The notes under the pieces were generated by a model, which saw only the letters and a program-made list of their open reading frames with translations, searched no databases and was not told the origin of the DNA. A DNA stretch of 64,000 nucleotides from positions 24,194-88,193 of the forward strand of contig CABIXM010000014.1 in NCBI GenBank assembly GCA_902362725.1, written 5' to 3'. A program made the position numbers and the translations under genes. The stretch's first letter is position 1; each line of letters starts with the position of its first letter. Positions 16,933-25,091 of the stretch are shown here, piece by piece. Source of the DNA: Clostridiaceae bacterium (GTDB lineage Bacteria; Bacillota; Clostridia; Lachnospirales; Lachnospiraceae).

Positions 16933-18086
16933 GAAAGGACTGGGAAAAGTGGTCCCGGGAGCTTCGAAAACGGGTACAGGAGCAGCTCGATCTGTCCAGA
17001 GAACTGTCGGATGAGGAAGTGCAGGAGCTGATTGACCGGGAGATCCTGAAGACAAGCCGGGAGAACTGTCTGCTTCTGGAGGAAAAGTTGCGGCTGCAAA
17101 AGGAACTTTTCAATTCCATGCGCCGTCTGGATATGCTTCAGGAGCTGATCGAAGATCCGGATGTGACCGAGATTATGGTGAACGGGCCCCGGGATATCTT
17201 TATCGAGCGGAGCGGGCGGCTGACCCGCTGGGAGCGGTGCTTTTCTTCCAAGGGGAAGCTGGAGGACGTGGTGCAGCAGATCGTCAGTTTCTGTAACCGA
17301 AGCGTCTCCAAGGCTAACCCGATCGCGGACGCGCGTCTGGCGGACGGATCACGCGTCAATATCGTGCTGGATCCGGTGGCGCTGAACGGGCCTGTAGTGA
17401 CGATTCGTCGGTTCCCGAAGGAGCCGGTGCGGATGCGGCAGCTGCTGGAATGGGGATCCATAAGCGCGGATGCCGCGGCATTTTTACAGCAGGTGGTGAA
17501 GGCAGGTTACAACATCTTTGTGAGCGGCGGAACCGGATCCGGAAAAACCACCGTGCTGAACGCCCTGTCAGAATATATTCCGTCGGACGAACGGATTATT
17601 ACCATTGAGGATAATGCGGAGTTGCAGCTGGACCGGGTGACGAATCTGGTAACACTTGAGGCGAGAAATGCCAACCTGGAGGGCGAGCGGGAAATTACGA
17701 TTCGGGATTTGATCAAAACTTCTTTACGAATGCGTCCTGATCGGATCATCGTCGGTGAGATCCGCGGGGCAGAGGCCATCGATATGCTGCAGGCTATGAA
17801 TACAGGACATGACGGATCTTTGAGCACAGGCCACGCCAACAGTCCCGGGGACATGTTGTCCCGTCTGGAGACCATGGTGCTGATGGGTATGGATCTGCCG
17901 CTTACGGCAGTACGGCGTCAGATAGCGTCGGGGGTAGACCTGATCGTGCACCTGGGACGTCTCAGGGACGGCAGCCGGAAGGTTTTGGAGATCGTGGAGC
18001 TGGACGGCATGGAGCAGGGGAGATCCGCCTGCGGCCCCTCTTCACTTTTGAGGAAGAGCCGGGTCAGGAGAAGGCGGCGAGGATAA
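16917..18086 (+). CDS. cpaF: CpaF/TadA secretion ATPase, C-terminus frameshifted
   Basis: Hexameric ATPase that drives Flp pilus assembly. Present are VTEIMVNGP, Walker A GGTGSGKTT, the Asp box ITIEDNAELQL, Walker B region RIIVGEIRGAEA and the His box TGHDGSLSTGHANS. GTG start inside the cpaE-like gene. After DGMEQG the frame leaves the family pattern and ends in an Arg-rich tail at 18086. The expected C-terminus is intact in the -1 frame from 18020 to 18160, so a G appears to be missing in the run 18017-18020. All catalytic motifs lie before the break. Confidence 0.92.
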   Translation: MVRAVRKDWEKWSRELRKRVQEQLDLSRELSDEEVQELIDREILKTSRENCLLLEEKLRLQKELFNSMRRLDMLQELIEDPDVTEIMVNGPRDIFIERSGRLTRWERCFSSKGKLEDVVQQIVSFCNRSVSKANPIADARLADGSRVNIVLDPVALNGPVVTIRRFPKEPVRMRQLLEWGSISADAAAFLQQVVKAGYNIFVSGGTGSGKTTVLNALSEYIPSDERIITIEDNAELQLDRVTNLVTLEARNANLEGEREITIRDLIKTSLRMRPDRIIVGEIRGAEAIDMLQAMNTGHDGSLSTGHANSPGDMLSRLETMVLMGMDLPLTAVRRQIASGVDLIVHLGRLRDGSRKVLEIVELDGMEQGRSACGPSSLLRKSRVRRRRRG

Positions 18087-18160
18087 AAGGAAGCCTTTAT
18101 AAGAAAGGGGAGCTTCTGCATACCGGGAAGCTCCGGGCGGCGGGAATAGGAGGCGGATAG
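18020..18160 (+). pseudogene. Displaced 46-codon C-terminus of CpaF
   Basis: Read from 18020 in the -1 frame the sequence gives EIRLRPLFTFEEE and, later, GSLYKKGELLHTGKL, the normal CpaF end, with a stop at 18158-18160 just five bases before the TadB start. This is the spacing expected of the unbroken operon. Joined, the protein would be about 414 aa. Confidence 0.85.
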
Positions 18161-18165
18161 GCAGT

Positions 18166-18903
18166 ATGGATTATCGGACTTATCGCTTCAGCAGACGGGA
18201 ATATCTGCGTTACGGGCTGGAGACCGTTGGGATCACCGGAGTGGTGGCCTTCTGCTTTTATAATTCCCTGATTGCCCTGGCCCTGTGGCCTGTAGTGGCG
18301 TTCTGGTATCTGCGGGAAAAGAAAGGCGTCCTTCTGGCGAAGCGCAAAGCTGCGCTGAAGGGTCAGTTCAAGGATGCGGTGCAGGCCATAGCCGCCGCGT
18401 TGGCTGCGGGCTATTCCGTGGAAAATGCGGTGCGGGAGGCCGGGAAGGATCTGCGGCTGCTCTATGAAGAGCGGACCGATATGGTACAGGAGCTGGCAGC
18501 CATGGAGCGGCGGATGGATTCCAACCAGACTCTGGAGGCGGCAGTGCAGGATTTTGCGGAGCGCAGCGGTCTTCCCGAGGCGGAGACCTTTGCGGAGATC
18601 TTTGCAGTGGGAAAGCGAAGCGGCGGGGATCTTATCGGGATTTTGGAAGACACGGCGCGGACTATCGCCCAGACTGTGGAGACGGAGCGAGCCATCGATG
18701 CCGCATTGGCCTCCCGGCGCTATGAGCAGAAGATTATGAATCTGATTCCGTTCGTGATTGTCATGTATCTGCGAATGGGCTGTCCGGGCTTTATGGAGCC
18801 GGTCTATGGTAATGTGGTCGGGGTGTGCGTGATGACAGGGTGCCTGGGGTTGTATCTGGCGGCCTGGTACCTGGGAAAGCGGATGCTGGAAATCGAGGTG
18901 TAG
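18166..18903 (+). CDS. tadB: TadB-like type II secretion F-domain protein
   Basis: Inner membrane platform protein of the Flp pilus, 245 aa. Two N-terminal TM segments (about 19-52), a cytoplasmic T2SSF domain with AVQAIAAALAAGYSVENAV and GLPEAETFAEIFAVGKRSGGDL, and TM segments at about 190-205 and 215-235. SD GGAGGCG is nine bases before the ATG. Shorter than proteobacterial TadB (about 320 aa) at the N-terminus, as usual in Clostridia. Confidence 0.88.
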   Translation: MDYRTYRFSRREYLRYGLETVGITGVVAFCFYNSLIALALWPVVAFWYLREKKGVLLAKRKAALKGQFKDAVQAIAAALAAGYSVENAVREAGKDLRLLYEERTDMVQELAAMERRMDSNQTLEAAVQDFAERSGLPEAETFAEIFAVGKRSGGDLIGILEDTARTIAQTVETERAIDAALASRRYEQKIMNLIPFVIVMYLRMGCPGFMEPVYGNVVGVCVMTGCLGLYLAAWYLGKRMLEIEV

Positions 18904-18904
18904 C

Positions 18905-20251
18905 GTGAAGCTGTTGGAGAAGATGAACCGGAGGCTGCTGGGAAAGGGCTATCCGGGCCGGGAGGCGGTAGCCGAGAACTTCCGGATTCTGAACACTGAG
19001 AAACAGGTGGATGAAAAACTGGAAGAATTTTACATAGAGAAGCTGAAGCTTCTGGCACTGGTGCTGCTTAGCGGCGTGCTTCTGACAGTCGTGTTGGCTG
19101 TGAGCGAGAGCAGAAGCTCCCTGTTGGAAGACGGATACTTCCTGCCCCGGCGGGAAAAGAGCTATACGCAGGAACTATGGGTGATTCCGGATAAGGAATC
19201 CGGAAAGGCGAAAGAAGAACTGACATTGGAGATAGAACCCCGGGGAATGACGGCGGAGCAGGTAAAAACTCTGCTGGCCGAGGAGACCGGGAAGATGGAA
19301 GGGTATATTCTGGGAAAAAACCGTTCTCTGGAAGAAGTACGGACGGATCTGAACCTGATCCGGGAGATAGAGGGGACGTCTGTCACCGTGGAGTGGGAGC
19401 TGGATTCCTACGAGGTCCTGAATCTGGATGGGAGTATTCGGAAGGACAAGGTGACGGAGGAAGGAACCATTGTAGGACTCCGGGGACGTCTGCAATGCGA
19501 AGGACAGGAGAGCGTCTATGAGGCTTATGTCCGGGTGCTGCCAGAGATCTTAAGTCCGATGCAGCAGTGGCAGGAGGCGCTCATGGCGGCCCTCCAGAGG
19601 CTGCAGGCCGAGACGAGGCTTGCGGAGCGGAAGGAGCTGCCGAAGGCTGTGGATGGCGTCAGCGTGAGTTGGAAGGAGAAAGAAAGTTCCACGGCGGGAC
19701 TGATCCCGGTTCTGACCCTGCTCTGTCTGGCACTGGTGTATACCGCAAAGGATCAGGAGCTGAAAAAACAGGTGCAGGAGCGGGAATGGGAGCTGCGGCG
19801 GGATTACGCGCAGATGGTCAGCAAGCTGGTATTGCTGATGGGCGCGGGAAGCGCGGTGCGGACGGCCTGGGAGACCATGGCGCGGGATTATGAGCGAAAG
19901 CGGGAAGCCGGAGGCGGACGGCGCTATGTCTACGAAGAGATGACGCTGGCCTGCCGGGAGCTGCAGAACGGCGTCTCGGAGGGACGGGCCTATGAGAACT
20001 TTGGGCTTCGCTGTCGGCTGCCCTGTTACCTGAAGCTGTCGGCCCTTCTGGAGCAGAATCTGAAAAAGGGAAATAAGGGGCTGACACAGATGCTGCAGGC
20101 AGAGGTGACCGAGGCTTTTGAGCAGCGGAAGGAGCTGGCCCGGGAGCAGGGGGAAAAAGCGTCCACAAGACTTTTATTTCCCATGGTGCTGATGCTGGCT
20201 GTGGTGATGCTTCTGGTGCTGATTCCGGCGGGCATGTCGATGCAGGTGTAG
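18905..20251 (+). CDS. tadC: TadC-like platform protein with large extracytoplasmic insert
   Basis: 448 aa, GTG start one base after tadB. TM1 at about 44-66, an unrecognised hydrophilic region at about 70-255, TM2 at about 264-283, a T2SSF-type cytoplasmic region with YAQMVSKLVLLMGAGSAVRTAW and ELQNGVSEGRAYENFGLRC, and TM3 at about 425-447. Classical TadC is near 300 aa, so roughly 180 residues are extra and should face the cell wall side. They include two alpha-beta-like stretches (ELTLEIEPRGMTAEQVKTLL and a following TVEWELDSYEVL). No known domain recognised in the insert. Confidence 0.82.
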   Translation: MKLLEKMNRRLLGKGYPGREAVAENFRILNTEKQVDEKLEEFYIEKLKLLALVLLSGVLLTVVLAVSESRSSLLEDGYFLPRREKSYTQELWVIPDKESGKAKEELTLEIEPRGMTAEQVKTLLAEETGKMEGYILGKNRSLEEVRTDLNLIREIEGTSVTVEWELDSYEVLNLDGSIRKDKVTEEGTIVGLRGRLQCEGQESVYEAYVRVLPEILSPMQQWQEALMAALQRLQAETRLAERKELPKAVDGVSVSWKEKESSTAGLIPVLTLLCLALVYTAKDQELKKQVQEREWELRRDYAQMVSKLVLLMGAGSAVRTAWETMARDYERKREAGGGRRYVYEEMTLACRELQNGVSEGRAYENFGLRCRLPCYLKLSALLEQNLKKGNKGLTQMLQAEVTEAFEQRKELAREQGEKASTRLLFPMVLMLAVVMLLVLIPAGMSMQV

Positions 20252-20273
20252 ACAGAGATAGGAGGAAAAGAAA

Positions 20274-20462
20274 ATGCGGTTATGGTACAGATGGAAGCGG
20301 TTATGGAGCAATCTCTGGGAGGACGAGCGGGGAATCGGAACCGTGGAGATGATTCTGATTTTGGTGGTATTGATTGCGCTGGTTCTGATTTTTAAGAGCA
20401 AGCTGACCTCTCTGGTCAATGAGATTTTCGATAAGATTACGAGCCAGAGCCGTCTGGTGTAG
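20274..20462 (+). CDS. Flp-type pilin
   Basis: 62 aa major pilin candidate. A 19-residue basic/aromatic leader ends at ERG, followed by IGTVEMILILVVLIALVLIF: class III prepilin layout with Gly at -1 and Glu at +5, then a hydrophobic helix. The short polar tail (KSKLTSLVNEIFDKITSQ) is typical of Flp pilins. SD AGGAGG. It should be cut by the peptidase encoded at 22803-23219. Confidence 0.88.
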   Translation: MRLWYRWKRLWSNLWEDERGIGTVEMILILVVLIALVLIFKSKLTSLVNEIFDKITSQSRLV

Positions 20463-20471
20463 GCTGGAGCG

Positions 20472-21863
20472 ATGATGCGCAGAAGGGGAGAAATCACGGT
20501 TTTCCTAAGTCTGCTGCTCTCGGTAGTGCTGTTTTTCTTTCAGGCGCTGTTTCAGTCGGCGGGGTATGCCCTGTTCCGCAGCCAGCTGGAGGAGGCACTG
20601 GAGCTCTGTGAGTACTCGGTGCTCTCGGAGTATCACCGGACACTGTGGGAACGGTACGAGCTTTTTTATCTGGATCTGGGCTACGGAGGCGGAGCGGAGA
20701 AGACGGCGTATCTGAATCAGCAGGCGGAGAAATATCTGAACCTGAACCTGAAGCCGGGGAAGGTAAAAGCTTTGGAGACCTGGGATTACGCACGGGCGAC
20801 GGATCAGAGGGGTATGGCTTACTATGAGCAGGCGGTATCAGTTATGAAGGCGAAGACGGGCGCTTCGCTTCTGGATAAGCTTGCGGAGTATGGGGAATAC
20901 GGGCAGCAGGCCGCCGATGGCGGCGCAGCCTATCAGGAGGCGGACAGCCGGGAGAGCCAGAAGCTGGAAGATTTAAGGAGGCGCAGGGAAGAAGAGGAGG
21001 AAAAGGGGACGCCCAACCCGGCGGATCAGGTGGAACAGCTGAAGCATGGCAGTATCCTGAATCTGGTACTGCAGGATCCGGGGGCTGTCTCCGGAAAACG
21101 TGCGGATTTGGCGGAAAGCCCGTCTAAGCGGACGCTTCCAGAGGGAGCAGGCCCGAGAGGACGCAATAAGCCCGGCGTAGTGAATGACGCCTGGTTTCTG
21201 GCCTATCTGCTGGAGCATTTCAGCTACGCGTCCGCATACCTGACAGGAGAGAGCGAGAGCGGGCCGTGGCTGGATTATCAGCTGGAATACCTGATAGCCG
21301 GGGAGGAGACGGATATCGCCAATCTGGAAGCGGTCTGCGGGCGGCTGCTGGCCATCCGGGAGGGTATGAACTATGCGTATCTGCTGTCGGATTCCGGAAA
21401 AGTAGCGGAGTGCGCCGCACTGGCGGCAGCCCTGGTGGGGGTGACCCTGATTCCGGGCCTGGTGGAGGCGGTGAAGCAGGTATTGCTGCTGGCCTGGGCT
21501 TTTGCGGAGAGTGTGCTGGATGTGCGGCTGCTGTTAAATGGAAAGCGGGTAGCCTTTCAGAAGGACGCTGCGACCTGGAAGCTCTCTTTAAGCGGAGCGC
21601 TGGAGCTGGAGGATTTGTCCGGGCTTGACGAGGCGGAAGACGCAGATGGTTTGTTATACCGGGATTATCTGGGGATCTTGCTGACCCTGACCGGTAGGGA
21701 GAAGCGGATCCTGCGGAGTCTGGACGCCATCGAAGGAGTAGTTTGGGAGGCGGATGGGCAGTGGTTCTATGTGGATCAGTGCATTGACGCTTTCCTTATC
21801 CGGACGGTCGTGAACGGCGGGCAGGAATACACGGCAGAACGGATGTTCTGCTACGAATGGTGA
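20472..21863 (+). CDS. Tad-locus exported protein with pilin-like N-terminus (DUF5702-like)
   Basis: 463 aa, ATG six bases after the pilin's reading frame. The N-terminus RRRGEITVFLSLLLSVVLFFFQALFQSAGYALFRSQL is a prepilin-like anchor (Gly then Glu at +2, hydrophobic helix). The rest is a soluble, mostly helical region with a charged coiled-coil-like stretch at about 155-185 (RRRREEEEEKG) and a second hydrophobic patch around 315-350. Clostridial Tad loci carry a protein of this kind at this place; I assign it to that group by layout. Function unknown, possibly a minor pilin or tip/anchor. Confidence 0.7.
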   Translation: MMRRRGEITVFLSLLLSVVLFFFQALFQSAGYALFRSQLEEALELCEYSVLSEYHRTLWERYELFYLDLGYGGGAEKTAYLNQQAEKYLNLNLKPGKVKALETWDYARATDQRGMAYYEQAVSVMKAKTGASLLDKLAEYGEYGQQAADGGAAYQEADSRESQKLEDLRRRREEEEEKGTPNPADQVEQLKHGSILNLVLQDPGAVSGKRADLAESPSKRTLPEGAGPRGRNKPGVVNDAWFLAYLLEHFSYASAYLTGESESGPWLDYQLEYLIAGEETDIANLEAVCGRLLAIREGMNYAYLLSDSGKVAECAALAAALVGVTLIPGLVEAVKQVLLLAWAFAESVLDVRLLLNGKRVAFQKDAATWKLSLSGALELEDLSGLDEAEDADGLLYRDYLGILLTLTGREKRILRSLDAIEGVVWEADGQWFYVDQCIDAFLIRTVVNGGQEYTAERMFCYEW

Positions 21864-21896
21864 AAATGAGGCAAAGGCAGGAAAAGGGGGTGTACC

Positions 21897-22799
21897 GTGA
21901 TGCTCTTTCGTACAGGGTTAAATCTGAAAAAATTCAACGCTCTCCAGGCAGCGGATGACGGCGCGACTGTTGATCTCATACATTTTCTTGAATCTTTATC
22001 TTGCTCTGAAAGCGGGAGAGTATCACGGTGTGCCTCCGGGAAACGGGGCAGTATGACCGTGGAGGCGGCGCTGGTATTTCCTGTTTTTTTGCTGACGGTG
22101 ACGGCTTTTGTGTATCTGCTGGCGATGACCCAGCTGAAGACGGAGGTGGGAAGGAGCCTGACGGACAGTGGAAAGCAGCTGGCAGAGATTGCGGAGTACG
22201 CGGATACAGCCGGAAGTATCGAATCTTCCGCAGCGGTTATACTATATGGAAAGCAGGAGCTGAAGGAATACCTGGATGGAAGGGTGGCGACTGCCATCTT
22301 GCAGGATGGCGTCGGGGGAATCTCGACCCTGGGAAGCAGCTGGGAAGAGGATACGGGGCTGATTACGCTTCAGGCCTCCTGTCAGGCGGTGTTCCCACCG
22401 GGGATTACCTGGTTTCATCCGATCCGGATCATGCAGAAACGAGTGGTGCGGGGCTGGATTGGTTTTGACGGGAGGGAGGAGTCCGGAGACTCCGAAAAAG
22501 AAGAGGTGGTCTATGTGACCGATTACGGAAGCGTGTACCATAAGGATTTGAGCTGCCGCTATCTGAAGCTGTCCATCCGGCAGAGCGATCTGTCGAAAGT
22601 ATCAGATCTGCGCAATGAATCCGGCGGCAAGTATTATCCCTGTGAGAAATGCTGGGAGAAAGGGGCAGATCGGGTGTTCCTGACGGAGGACGGAACCCGG
22701 TATCACCAGAGCCTGAACTGTTCCGCTCTGATTCGCGGGATTCATACGGTGCTGCTGTCGGAGACATTGCTGCCGCCCTGTTCGGTGTGTGGAGGTTGA
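21897..22799 (+). CDS. TadE-like pseudopilin with two C-terminal Cys-His modules
   Basis: 300 aa from GTG 21897 (ATG at 21900 is equally good). Residues 1-50 are an unusual leader; GKRGSMTVEAALVFPVFLLTV at about 48-68 is the TadE-type signature with Gly/Glu spacing and TM helix. The C-terminal 90 residues hold two related modules: VYVTDYGSVYHKDLSCRYL ... YYPCEKC and VFLTEDGTRYHQSLNCSAL ... PPCSVC. Each has YHxxLxC followed by CxxC, a pattern suitable for one metal or disulfide pair per module. The leader may be spurious: a start inside it is possible. Confidence 0.78.
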   Translation: MMLFRTGLNLKKFNALQAADDGATVDLIHFLESLSCSESGRVSRCASGKRGSMTVEAALVFPVFLLTVTAFVYLLAMTQLKTEVGRSLTDSGKQLAEIAEYADTAGSIESSAAVILYGKQELKEYLDGRVATAILQDGVGGISTLGSSWEEDTGLITLQASCQAVFPPGITWFHPIRIMQKRVVRGWIGFDGREESGDSEKEEVVYVTDYGSVYHKDLSCRYLKLSIRQSDLSKVSDLRNESGGKYYPCEKCWEKGADRVFLTEDGTRYHQSLNCSALIRGIHTVLLSETLLPPCSVCGG

Positions 22800-22802
22800 A
22801 CC

Positions 22803-23219
22803 ATGTGGAAGGAATATTATGTGGCCGCTCTGCTTTTTTTGAACGGCGTGTGGGACTGGAAAAAGAGAGAGGTGTGCCTTCCGAGTATTCTGGTCTCGCT
22901 GGCAGCAGGACTTGTGGGGGCCTGCTGGTATCAGGAACTGTCGATCCGGGAGCTGGCGGGAGGCCTGGGAATCGGCGTCGGGATGATGGTTTTGGCCTTT
23001 CTTACGAAGGGTGCTGTCGGACTGGGGGACGGGTGGCTTCTGTGCGCTACCGGCGTGCTGCTTGGGATGGCCGGAAATTTTGAGCTTCTGCTGATGGGTG
23101 CAGTGCTCTGCGCAGTGGTCCTTAGCGGCGGTCTGCTGCTGGGAAAAGCCCGTTGGAAGGATACCTTTCCTTTTGTGCCGTTTTTATGCGCAGCGCAGCT
23201 TTTGAGGATTTTGCTATGA
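22803..23219 (+). CDS. Prepilin peptidase (TadV/CpaA type)
   Basis: Aspartyl membrane protease that processes the Flp pilin and pseudopilins, 138 aa. Catalytic aspartates are D18 in GVWDWKKREV and the GLGD motif in GAVGLGDGWLL. About five TM segments. It lacks the N-methyltransferase domain of PilD, as expected for TadV. The stop codon overlaps the next start (ATGA). Confidence 0.88.
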   Translation: MWKEYYVAALLFLNGVWDWKKREVCLPSILVSLAAGLVGACWYQELSIRELAGGLGIGVGMMVLAFLTKGAVGLGDGWLLCATGVLLGMAGNFELLLMGAVLCAVVLSGGLLLGKARWKDTFPFVPFLCAAQLLRILL

Positions 23220-23632
23220 GTGTCAGGTGGAGACGGGGAAGCTTTACGGTGGAGGCTTCAATTTTGATGCCCTTTTTGATTCTGATTGTTTTTGTCATGG
23301 TGTGCCTGGGATTGTTCTGGCATGATCGAAGCGTGCTGGCTTCCTGTGCGGCTGAGCTGGCAGGCAAGGGGGCGGCACGGAAATATGAGACAGATGCCCA
23401 TCTGGAGAACTGGCTTACGACGGAGGTAGCGGGGCTTGTGGAAGGGCGGCTGTATCTGCTGAGTGTGACGGAGAGCGGAGCAAAGATTTCATGGGGAAAA
23501 ATCACAGTGACTTATACCGGGTACAGTCCGCTGCTTGGCGGGCTTAAGACCCGGGAGCAGGAGAGCGCGTCGCGGCACAATCCGGTGAGTACCCTTCGCA
23601 AAAGCAGGCAGATAAAAGAATTGGCGGAGTAA
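23216..23632 (+). CDS. TadE-like pseudopilin
   Basis: 138 aa. N-terminus RWRRGSFTVEASILMPFLILIVFV is the TadE signature (Gly-1, Glu+5, TM helix). The remainder is a short exported beta-rich region. Start at 23216 overlaps the peptidase stop by four bases; the longer in-frame start at 23153 lies inside the peptidase gene and gives a non-family N-terminus. Confidence 0.82.
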   Translation: MSVRWRRGSFTVEASILMPFLILIVFVMVCLGLFWHDRSVLASCAAELAGKGAARKYETDAHLENWLTTEVAGLVEGRLYLLSVTESGAKISWGKITVTYTGYSPLLGGLKTREQESASRHNPVSTLRKSRQIKELAE

Positions 23633-23655
23633 CTGGTCGGGTATGGGCCAGTTAT
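23629..23655 (+). repeat. 27-nt stem-loop repeat, copy A
   Basis: GTAACTGG and CCAGTTAT arms around a ten-base loop, overlapping the TadE stop codon. It matches a stem-loop at 49409-49435 in 22 of 27 positions. Confidence 0.6.
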
Positions 23656-23677
23656 CTGGCAGGAAAGGTGTAGAGAG

Positions 23678-24724
23678 ATGGAGGTTAGCTACAGACGGGA
23701 GCTGGATCACAATTATCTGGTTCTGGAGGAAAAGGAATATGAGGAAAATTATCAGGTTCAGATGCTTTTGAAGAACCGGATTCCGGGTTTTCTGGAATGT
23801 CGGATGACCCGGGTGGATCGGGACGCTTCATTTTATTACGAGATCACTTCCCGGCAGAATCTGCGGTTGGTGCTGGAGCGGAAGCGTATCAGCCTGACAG
23901 AACTGGTGAAGCTTCTGGAGGGACTGGAAAATGCGGCCGCGACCTGCGAAGAGTATCTGCTGGATTCGGAACGGATCCTGTTGCAGCCGGATTTTATCTA
24001 TCTGGATCCGGATACCTGGAAGATTCGGGTGTGCTTCTATCCCTTTGAGGAGCAGGATATGGGAGGAGCGCTCCTGGGACTGGCGGAATATCTGCTGGAT
24101 CATCTGGACCGGCAGGACTCCGGCGCGGTGACGCTGGGGTATGAATTTTACCGGATGGCGGGCGAGGAGAATCCTTCCATCCGAAAGCTTCTGGAGGAAT
24201 GGGGCGAAGGTGTTGCAGGAAAGGACACGGAAGGACAGAGTGAAAGTCCGGATGTGGAAAAACAGGAGGAGAGGAAACCGGAACGTTTCTGCGGGGAGAC
24301 CGTGGAGCGCTCCGGTTCGGGGACGGTCCGCTATCGGGAAAGTCTGCCGGAGAACCGACTGGCTGAGAATTTCCCGGAGTGGGTGGATACGGCTTCCGGC
24401 GGCACCGCCTGCCTGGCTCATGTGCGGGAACCCGGGCTGTTCCTGCGAAGCGAGAGCGCGGCTTACCCGGATCTTCGTATCATGAAGGAAAGCTTCCTTG
24501 TGGGTAAGAAAAAAGACGCCGTAGACGGCTGGCTGAAGGTCCGGGGCATCTCCCGGATCCACGCCAAAATCTCCCGGGAAGAAGACTGCTACTATCTGAC
24601 CGATCTCAATTCCACCAATGGCACCTTCCTGAACGGTGGTCGTCTGGGCGTCAACGAAAAAGCCCGTCTGCGTCCCGGCGATTCGGTGGGATTTGCGGAT
24701 GTCCGGTATGTGGTGGAAGGGTAA
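23678..24724 (+). CDS. FHA domain protein with DUF6382-like N-terminus
   Basis: 348 aa. Residues 1-175 form a domain typical of the last gene in clostridial Tad loci (NYLVLEEKEYEENYQVQML, then FLECRMTRVDRDASFYYEI). After a polar linker, residues about 265-348 are an FHA domain with VGKKKDAVDG, GISRIHAKIS (SRxHA-type phospho-Thr site) and TDLNSTNGTFLNG. FHA domains bind phosphothreonine, so assembly may respond to a Ser/Thr kinase. SD-like AAGGTGTAGAGAG precedes the ATG. End of the operon. Confidence 0.85.
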   Translation: MEVSYRRELDHNYLVLEEKEYEENYQVQMLLKNRIPGFLECRMTRVDRDASFYYEITSRQNLRLVLERKRISLTELVKLLEGLENAAATCEEYLLDSERILLQPDFIYLDPDTWKIRVCFYPFEEQDMGGALLGLAEYLLDHLDRQDSGAVTLGYEFYRMAGEENPSIRKLLEEWGEGVAGKDTEGQSESPDVEKQEERKPERFCGETVERSGSGTVRYRESLPENRLAENFPEWVDTASGGTACLAHVREPGLFLRSESAAYPDLRIMKESFLVGKKKDAVDGWLKVRGISRIHAKISREEDCYYLTDLNSTNGTFLNGGRLGVNEKARLRPGDSVGFADVRYVVEG

Positions 24725-24731
24725 AAGAAGC

Positions 24732-24760
24732 TTGTAAACAGTACATAAATCCGCTATACT
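24732..24760 (+). promoter_or_regulatory. Promoter of small unknown gene
   Basis: TTGTAA (24732-24737), 17 bases, TATACT (24755-24760). The predicted transcript begins about ten bases before the first usable start codon. Confidence 0.6.
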
Positions 24761-24777
24761 GAAGGTGCAGAAAGGCG

Positions 24778-24963
24778 GTGGAAAGAGTGGAAGAAATGCA
24801 AGACAAAGAATTAGTGGTACTCCTGATTGACCAGTACACGAATTTGCAGCGTATCAAAAAAGCAAACGGCGATACGGTAAATGAAGAACTGGATTATCAA
24901 ATCAGAGCTACGGCTGCAAAGCTTACCTCTATCGGAATGAACCTGGAGGAACTGACTCTGTAG
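24778..24963 (+). CDS. Small hypothetical protein
   Basis: Up to 61 aa from GTG 24778; an ATG at 24796 gives 55 aa beginning MQDKELVVLLIDQYTNLQRI. Predicted helical, with an amphipathic first half and an ELDYQIRATAAKLTS second half. It has its own promoter and a terminator downstream. No family recognised. Confidence 0.6.
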   Translation: MERVEEMQDKELVVLLIDQYTNLQRIKKANGDTVNEELDYQIRATAAKLTSIGMNLEELTL

Positions 24964-25020
24964 AGAGGCGTAGAACGGAGACACATGAAACATACAAAAG
25001 AGAAAAGAACAATGAAGATA

Positions 25021-25074
25021 AAAAACTGAGGATGCTGCAGATAACAGAAGTTATGCGGCATCCTCGAGTTTTTT
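25021..25074. terminator. Bidirectional terminator
   Basis: GAGGATGC (25027-25034) pairs with GCATCCTC (25057-25064), flanked by A-run and T7. Serves the small gene on + and the dga operon on -. Confidence 0.85.
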
Positions 25075-25091
25075 TAAATCGGTATCCGAAC

